Below, one piece after another: positions 5,826-9,032 of a stretch of 9,032 nt of DNA. The stretch's first letter is position 1; each line of letters starts with the position of its first letter. The notes beneath the pieces were generated by a model, which searched no databases, was not told where the DNA came from, and saw only the letters and a program-made list of their open reading frames with translations. A program made the translations under genes and the position numbers. Source of the stretch: Sulfurovum sp. (GTDB lineage Bacteria > Campylobacterota > Campylobacteria > Campylobacterales > Sulfurovaceae); the NCBI GenBank assembly GCA_004377245.1, contig SOIK01000046.1, positions 1-9,032 on the forward strand, in the 5' to 3' direction.

Positions 5826-7089
5826 ATCGTACTTCATCAGCAGCTTTTTTTTCATCTACCCTCATCAGCAGTATCGCACCCAGGATAAAAAAGATCGCTA
5901 CAGAAGCGATCCCTACTCGGGAATTCTCAGTGATCAAAGCAACCATACCGATCAAAAATGGCCCTAAAATCGCGGCAGTTTTCCCCAAAAAGTTATAAAA
6001 TCCAAAAAATTCGGCAGCATATTCATCTGGGATCATCTTGGCATAGTAGGAGCGACTCAGCGCCTGGATACCCCCTTGCACCAGGGCGATCATCACTGCC
6101 AATATATAAAACTCATGGATCTCATCCATCAATACTGCCCAAAGTGTGATAAAGAGATAGATACCGATCGCCAAAAGGATCGCTTTTTTCGTATCCCACT
6201 TCTGGGCCAATTTGGCAAAAACAAGCGTTGCGGGGAAACCGACAAACTGCACGATCAAAAGCGCCAAGATCAGGTTCTTTGAGTCAAATCCTATCGCCAT
6301 TCCATAATCAACCGCCATCCGTATGATCGTATCTACCCCATCGATATAGAGCCAATAAGCTACCAAAAAAAGCACCAACCCTTTGAGATGCCTAATCTTT
6401 CTGATCGTCCCGGCAAGTCTGCGATATCCCTCTGCAATGATTTGAACTGTTCCTTTATCTTTTACAGGTTTTTTCTCTTTGACAAAAAGAAGCAAGGGCA
6501 GAGAAAAAAGCATCCACCACAAAGCAACAGAGATAAAAGAGATCTTCACAGCTTCTATACCGCTATCAAGTCCAAAAAAGGCAGGATTTTGCACCATCCA
6601 AACATTGAATGCAAAAAGTATCCCCCCTCCAAGATACCCTAGCGCAAATCCAAGTCCCGAGACGAAATCCACCTCTTTTTCTTTAGCCACTGTCGGTAAA
6701 AGCGAATCATAAAAGATGTTTGAACCCATAAATCCTATATTTCCCAGCACATAAACAAATACCGCTGCTTCCCAAGCTCCCTCTCCCACAAAGGAGAGTG
6801 CCGCACTCATCAATATCCCAAGATAAGCAAACAGAAACAAAAACCTCTTTTTCAGCCCACCCACATCAGCGATAGCACCAAGTAAAGGAGCGATAAGTAC
6901 AATGATCAAACTCGAAATCGAATTTGCAAAACCAAGCTGCGCCGTACTGACAGTGACATCAACATTAGCACTAAAATACTCTTTGAAAAAAACGGGAAAA
7001 AATCCTGCTATCACCGTTGTGACATATGCAGAGTTTGCCCAATCATAAAATGCCCATGCGTAGATGCTTCTGTTTTTACTATTTTTCAT
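5800..7089 (-). CDS. MFS transporter, UMF1 (Atg22-like) family
   Basis: The 429-residue product is a polytopic membrane protein with about 12 hydrophobic helices and a central cytoplasmic loop (about 204-235), the layout of the major facilitator superfamily. Assignment to the UMF1/Atg22-like family (PF11700) rests on the N-terminal AFYDWANSAYVTTV (13-26), PLLGAIADVGGLKKRF (68-83), the GGIQALSRSYYAKMIPDE segment (339-356) and EFFGFYNFLGKTAAILGP (360-377). Bacterial members are efflux or uptake carriers of unknown substrate, so the cargo is not stated. The ATG at 7089 gives the family N-terminus; no Shine-Dalgarno is seen, and a candidate -10 box ends 6 nt before it. The 3' end overlaps the convergent acyltransferase gene by 26 bp. 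The divergent neighbour is a glycerophosphodiester phosphodiesterase; a role in uptake of a phosphodiester or its product is possible, but this is only positional. Confidence 0.93.
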   Translation of the reverse strand: MKNSKNRSIYAWAFYDWANSAYVTTVIAGFFPVFFKEYFSANVDVTVSTAQLGFANSISSLIIVLIAPLLGAIADVGGLKKRFLFLFAYLGILMSAALSFVGEGAWEAAVFVYVLGNIGFMGSNIFYDSLLPTVAKEKEVDFVSGLGFALGYLGGGILFAFNVWMVQNPAFFGLDSGIEAVKISFISVALWWMLFSLPLLLFVKEKKPVKDKGTVQIIAEGYRRLAGTIRKIRHLKGLVLFLVAYWLYIDGVDTIIRMAVDYGMAIGFDSKNLILALLIVQFVGFPATLVFAKLAQKWDTKKAILLAIGIYLFITLWAVLMDEIHEFYILAVMIALVQGGIQALSRSYYAKMIPDEYAAEFFGFYNFLGKTAAILGPFLIGMVALITENSRVGIASVAIFFILGAILLMRVDEKKAADEVRSTLYAEDV

Positions 7090-7095
7090 AGCTAT

Positions 7096-7123
7096 ATATT
7101 ACCACACTAACTACATAACTCAA
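7096..7123 (-). promoter_or_regulatory. Candidate promoter of the MFS transporter gene
   Basis: On the minus strand TTGAGT (7123-7118) and TAATAT (7101-7096) are 16 bp apart. The -10 box ends 6 nt before the ATG at 7089, which would place the transcription start at or beside the start codon. An overlapping TATATA (7098-7093) is an alternative -10 register. Confidence 0.5.
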
Positions 7124-7144
7124 GCTTTAATGACCTATTTTGGA

Positions 7145-7150
7145 TAAAAT
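7145..7150 (+). promoter_or_regulatory. Candidate -10 box of the phosphodiesterase gene
   Basis: TAAAAT lies 7 nt before the ATG at 7158, with no matching -35 box. The TTG that would extend the reading frame (7140) lies upstream of this box, so it would not be transcribed from here, which favours the ATG at 7158. An upstream start of transcription is also possible. Confidence 0.4.
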
Positions 7151-7157
7151 AGAGATT

Positions 7158-7913
7158 ATGAACTTTTTAAAACTTTTAAAAAAACCAAACCTTATCGCCG
7201 CCCATAGAGGTGATCGCTCACAAAAACCGGAAAACACGTTAAGCGCTCTTGCATCAAGTATCGGTAAATGTGACTTTATCGAGATCGATGTACAGCTTAC
7301 AAAAGATTTGGTACCTGTGATTATCCATGATGATACTCTTGGTCGAACCAGTGATGTCTCAAAGATAGGGAGATTTGAGGATCGCACTCCATGGAGAGTC
7401 TCTGATTTTACACTGGAAGAACTTCAAAGCCTCGATTTCGGCAGCTGGTTCAATCATGAATATGAGCCGATTCTTACCTTGAAAAAAGCACTGTCATTTG
7501 CAAAAGAACAGCATCTATTTTTAAATGTCGAGATCAAAGACATGTCCAGTACTTTTGCAGATGAGATAGTCGTTCAGATCATCATCGATATGATCAAAAA
7601 AATGCAAGCCGGGCATTTAGTACTACTTTCATCCTTTTACCACCATTATCTTCCGATGTGCAAAAAACTCTCTTCCGAGATCCCCACAGCTGCTTTGCAA
7701 ATATACAAACATCCAAGCAAGCTCATCGATTATCTTCATACTTTGCAAGTGAATGCCTATCATCCCGAGGATAAGATCACTAACAAAAAAACAGTGGCAA
7801 GCTTAAGAGAAGCCGGTTTTTTTGTCAATGTATTTACGGTCAATAAAGCAAAGCGGCAAAAGAAGTTATTTGACTGGGGTGTCAATGGTATTTTTACCGA
7901 CTTTTTAGCGTAA
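7158..7913 (+). CDS. Glycerophosphodiester phosphodiesterase (GDPD), cytoplasmic
   Basis: GDPD enzymes hydrolyse deacylated phospholipids (glycerophosphodiesters) to glycerol 3-phosphate and an alcohol. The 251-residue product matches the cytoplasmic UgpQ-type length and has no signal peptide, unlike periplasmic GlpQ. The active-site residues are present: HRG (16-18) followed by PENT (24-27), EID (42-44) as metal ligands, VIIHDDTLGRTSD (54-66) with the second catalytic His57, and NVEIK (123-127) with the metal-binding Glu125. The C-terminal NVFTVNKAKRQKKLFDWGVN and GIFTDF complete the TIM barrel. An in-frame TTG at 7140 would add six residues; the ATG at 7158 is preferred because the barrel begins with NLIAAHRG shortly after it. 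It is divergent from the MFS gene (68 bp gap), and a hairpin structure follows its stop codon. Confidence 0.94.
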   Translation: MNFLKLLKKPNLIAAHRGDRSQKPENTLSALASSIGKCDFIEIDVQLTKDLVPVIIHDDTLGRTSDVSKIGRFEDRTPWRVSDFTLEELQSLDFGSWFNHEYEPILTLKKALSFAKEQHLFLNVEIKDMSSTFADEIVVQIIIDMIKKMQAGHLVLLSSFYHHYLPMCKKLSSEIPTAALQIYKHPSKLIDYLHTLQVNAYHPEDKITNKKTVASLREAGFFVNVFTVNKAKRQKKLFDWGVNGIFTDFLA

Positions 7914-7926
7914 TGTGTTATGTTTG

Positions 7927-7935
7927 TGCTAAAAT
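7927..7935 (+). promoter_or_regulatory. Extended -10 candidate upstream of the 8017 gene pair
   Basis: TGC followed by TAAAAT (7930-7935) forms an extended -10 element 13 bp after the phosphodiesterase stop codon. Transcription would start near 7942, just before the nested hairpins at 7944-7990, giving a leader of about 75 nt for the gene at 8017. No -35 box is seen. Confidence 0.4.
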
Positions 7936-7943
7936 AGATTCAA

Positions 7944-7990
7944 GGTACCTCTAAAAATCCTGCACGATTTTAGGGGTTTTAGAGGTCACC
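7944..7990 (+). terminator. Nested alternative hairpins (terminator or attenuator-like leader)
   Basis: An outer inverted repeat pairs ACCTCTAAAA (7947-7956) with TTTTAGAGGT (7977-7986) perfectly, and extends to GGT/ACC across a one-base bulge. An inner stem pairs CCTCTAAAAATC (7948-7959) with GATTTTAGGGG (7966-7976) around the loop CTGCAC and is followed by TTTT. Both use the same left arm, so only one can form at a time. The inner stem plus TTTT looks like a weak intrinsic terminator for the phosphodiesterase gene. If the promoter at 7927-7935 is active, the same structure lies in the leader of the 8017 gene and could act in attenuation. Confidence 0.6.
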
Positions 7991-8016
7991 TTTATATAAA
8001 ATTGTGGAGATGCTAC

Positions 8017-8265
8017 ATGAAAAACTATATTTACAACGCCGACATCGGTACCTTCGAGATCCGGCAGACGGGTCATTTGCTTTATCGGCTATGGATAGAA
8101 GAAGAACTGCTTGGTGAATATGAAAGTCCTGAGCTGGCTGCCGCCGATGTCGCCAGGTTCGATACCAACTACGTGGAATGGGACAAACTCGAAAATGAAC
8201 TCGAAAATGTTCCAACCAAGCTTGCCCAATGGACTGCCGTCACCGAGGAAGCACCTCGCAAGTGA
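8017..8265 (+). CDS. Small hypothetical protein, 82 aa
   Basis: I cannot name the family. The start at ATG 8017 is well supported by GGAG (8006-8009) 7 nt upstream; an in-frame TTG at 8002 overlaps that site and is rejected. The protein is small, soluble and acidic. The N-terminal half looks like a short beta-sheet unit (YIYNADIGTFEIRQTG, then YRLWIEEELLGEYESPE), and the middle is helical (ELAAADVARFDTNYVEWDKL). The pattern 'GTF-IR...LWI-ELLG-Y-SP-AA-DV' suggests a conserved small-protein family, but this is from memory and not firm. The stop overlaps the next start as TGATG, so translation of the Mut7-C gene is probably coupled to it. Local GC is about 50%, higher than the desaturase to acyltransferase region. 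Confidence 0.75.
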   Translation: MKNYIYNADIGTFEIRQTGHLLYRLWIEEELLGEYESPELAAADVARFDTNYVEWDKLENELENVPTKLAQWTAVTEEAPRK

Positions 8266-8757
8266 TGCAGTGCTCCATCACCCCTGGCAAAAGCGACACC
8301 CTGAAGTTCATCGCCGACTGTCATCTGGGGAAACTGGCAAAGTACTTGCGTCTTATGGGTTTTGACACTCTCTTCTTCTCTCACATAGAAGACAACGAGC
8401 TTATCATTATCGCCAACGAACAGAACCGCATCATCCTCACTCGAGACCGCGATCTGTCCCAACGCAAAAACGCCCCTACACTTTTTCTGGAGTCTACCGA
8501 CACCAAATCACAGCTTAAAACACTGATGGACTGCTATGGCCTAAAAGAACACCCCTCCCCCCTTCAGCCGCTGCATCGTCTGCAACACCCCGCTGCAGGT
8601 CATTGAAAAAGAAAAGATCGTAGACAGCCTGCCCGAAAAAGTCAAAAAACATTTCGACTATTTCGAGTACTGCCCTACCTGTGACCGCATCTACTAGCAG
8701 GGGGATCATTACAGACATATGATGGAGTTTTTGGCGCAAGTGCTAAAAGAATCCTGA
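8265..8757 (+). pseudogene. Mut7-C RNase-domain protein, disrupted by a frameshift and an amber codon
   Basis: The first frame (ATG 8265, TGATG overlap with the preceding gene) encodes KFIADCHLGKLAKYLRLMGF and IILTRDRDL, the PIN-like nuclease core of the Mut7-C family (PF01927), with acidic residues Asp18 and Asp61 retained. After GLKEHPSP the frame loses homology and ends at 8606. The family's C-terminal zinc ribbon continues in the next frame from about 8557: FSRCIVCN, then EYCPTCDRIY, and after a TAG at 8695-8697, QGDHYRHMMEF to a TGA at 8755-8757. Removing one C from the C6 run at 8557-8562 restores the family sequence SPFSRCIVCN. The TAG stands where the family has Trp (YWQG), a single-base change from TGG. 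Two independent lesions suggest a decaying gene or local sequence errors. The N-terminal 113-aa product could still be made. Confidence 0.85.
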
Positions 8758-8762
8758 CAAAA

Positions 8763-8792
8763 TTGTCTCCAAAGCTTCTCAGCTGCGGACAA
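8763..8792 (+). other. Hairpin after the Mut7-C pseudogene
   Basis: TTGTC-T-CC (8763-8770) can pair with GGACAA (8787-8792) with one bulged T, enclosing an inner AGCT/AGCT stem (8773-8776, 8781-8784) with loop TCTC. It begins 5 nt after the distal stop codon of the pseudogene. No U tract follows, so it is not a standard intrinsic terminator; a transcript-end or processing structure is possible. Confidence 0.35.
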
Positions 8793-8883
8793 GACTCCAG
8801 GATATACTTCTTCGGATAGGCAGAAAAGGTCATCAATAGTGATTTATTTTTCTTTCCCATGTCACTTTGTTAGCACAGAAACC

Positions 8884-8922
8884 ATGATATGTATTTTCAA
8901 CACCTGTCCCTTAATATATCAT
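8884..8922. repeat. AT-rich inverted repeat in the 8758-9003 gap
   Basis: ATGATAT (8884-8890) and ATATCAT (8916-8922) are exact inverted repeats 25 bp apart, and the match can be extended to TATT/AATA with one unpaired base. It lies about 40 bp upstream of the extended -10 promoter at 8962, so an operator is conceivable. The low complexity means it could be chance. Confidence 0.25.
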
Positions 8923-8961
8923 ATTGCAGATAAAAGCATTCAACAATCGATCATAACATAA

Positions 8962-8970
8962 TGCTATAAT
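8962..8970 (+). promoter_or_regulatory. Extended -10 promoter for the gene at 9004
   Basis: TGC plus TATAAT (8965-8970) is the same nine-base TGCTATAAT found before trmH. The predicted start near 8977 gives a leader of about 27 nt that contains GGAGG (8993-8997). No -35 box is evident. Confidence 0.65.
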
Positions 8971-8971
8971 T

Positions 8972-8985
8972 GAACCATCTGAATA
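8972..8985 (+). repeat. Copy 3 of short repeat GAACCNTCTGAATA
   Basis: GAACCATCTGAATA matches copies 1 and 2 at 13 of 14 positions, differing only at the N, but the following bases (TAC instead of ACC) differ. Here it directly follows a TATAAT box and would span the transcription start. Confidence 0.4.
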
Positions 8986-9003
8986 TACAAATGGAGGATG
9001 ATT

Positions 9004-9032
9004 ATGACAAAGCAGCTGTTCTGGTTGATGGT
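9004..9032 (+). CDS. Start of a protein gene cut by the window end
   Basis: An ATG at 9004 follows a good GGAGG Shine-Dalgarno (8993-8997, 6 nt spacing) and an extended -10 promoter. Only nine codons are visible, MTKQLFWLM. The Lys followed by hydrophobic residues fits the beginning of a signal peptide or membrane helix, but this is too short to identify a family. Confidence 0.65.

Noticed and set aside
7995..8000. TATAAA as the promoter of the 8017 gene
   Set aside because: Transcription from it would start inside or after the Shine-Dalgarno at 8006-8009, so the upstream TGCTAAAAT is the better candidate.
8017..8757. Toxin-antitoxin module made of the 82-aa protein and the PIN-like Mut7-C protein
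   Set aside because: The small protein lacks any antitoxin DNA-binding motif, and the Mut7-C family with a zinc ribbon is not a known toxin class; only gene order supports the idea.
8017..8757. Recent horizontal transfer of the 82-aa/Mut7-C pair based on higher GC
   Set aside because: Sampled stretches of the permease and MFS genes have similar GC (about 50%), so composition alone does not mark this pair as foreign.
8675..8860. Minus-strand 61-codon frame beginning MGKKNKSLLM
   Set aside because: It has no Shine-Dalgarno, runs through the Mut7-C coding end and a hairpin, and matches no family I recognise; treated as chance.

Overview
The window reads as chromosomal DNA of a chemolithotrophic Campylobacterota (Epsilonproteobacteria), most plausibly a Sulfurovum/Sulfurimonas-like organism. 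This is inferred from moderate-to-low GC, small and tightly packed genes, promoters recognisable mainly by a TATAAT-type -10 box with poor -35 boxes, and the character of the proteins. No marker in the window fixes the species. No tRNA, rRNA, CRISPR array, insertion sequence or phage gene was found.

Layout. (1) 1-1293, plus strand: the 3' half of an APC-family amino-acid permease, then upp (uracil salvage) behind its own -10 box. (2) 1303-3260, minus strand: trmH (tRNA Gm18 methyltransferase), convergent with upp and with a strong promoter almost touching its start codon; upstream of it lies a three-histidine-box membrane fatty-acid desaturase. (3) 3358-4495, plus strand, divergent from the desaturase: a compact operon of an unrecognised 165-aa protein, a YwbE-like (DUF2196) 64-aa protein and a YaiI/YqxD (DUF188) protein, spaced by 2 bp and then overlapping by 4 bp. 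(4) 4563-5825, plus: an odd protein consisting of the C-terminal subdomain of an acyl-CoA/acyl-ACP synthetase, an acyl carrier domain and a PlsC-type acyltransferase; the large adenylation subdomain is missing. (5) 5800-7089, minus: a UMF1/Atg22-like MFS transporter whose 3' end overlaps the acyltransferase gene by 26 bp. (6) 7158-7913, plus: a cytoplasmic glycerophosphodiester phosphodiesterase, divergent from the transporter. (7) 7944-7990: nested, mutually exclusive hairpins (terminator or leader). (8) 8017-8757, plus: an 82-aa hypothetical protein translationally coupled (TGATG) to a Mut7-C RNase-domain gene that carries both a frameshift and an in-frame amber codon. (9) 8758-9003: non-coding, with a hairpin, an AT-rich inverted repeat and an extended -10 promoter for the gene that starts at 9004 and leaves the window.

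Functionally, the desaturase, the ACP-acyltransferase and the phosphodiesterase all act on fatty acids or glycerophospholipids, so the middle of the window has a loose membrane-lipid theme, but they are separate transcription units and no single pathway is shown. The most unusual points are the decapitated synthetase-ACP-acyltransferase, the doubly disrupted Mut7-C gene, a short near-identical sequence (GAACCNTCTGAATA) present three times at gene boundaries, and several genes whose -10 box lies so close to the start codon that leaderless transcripts are expected. I did not find a convincing new defence or mobile system.
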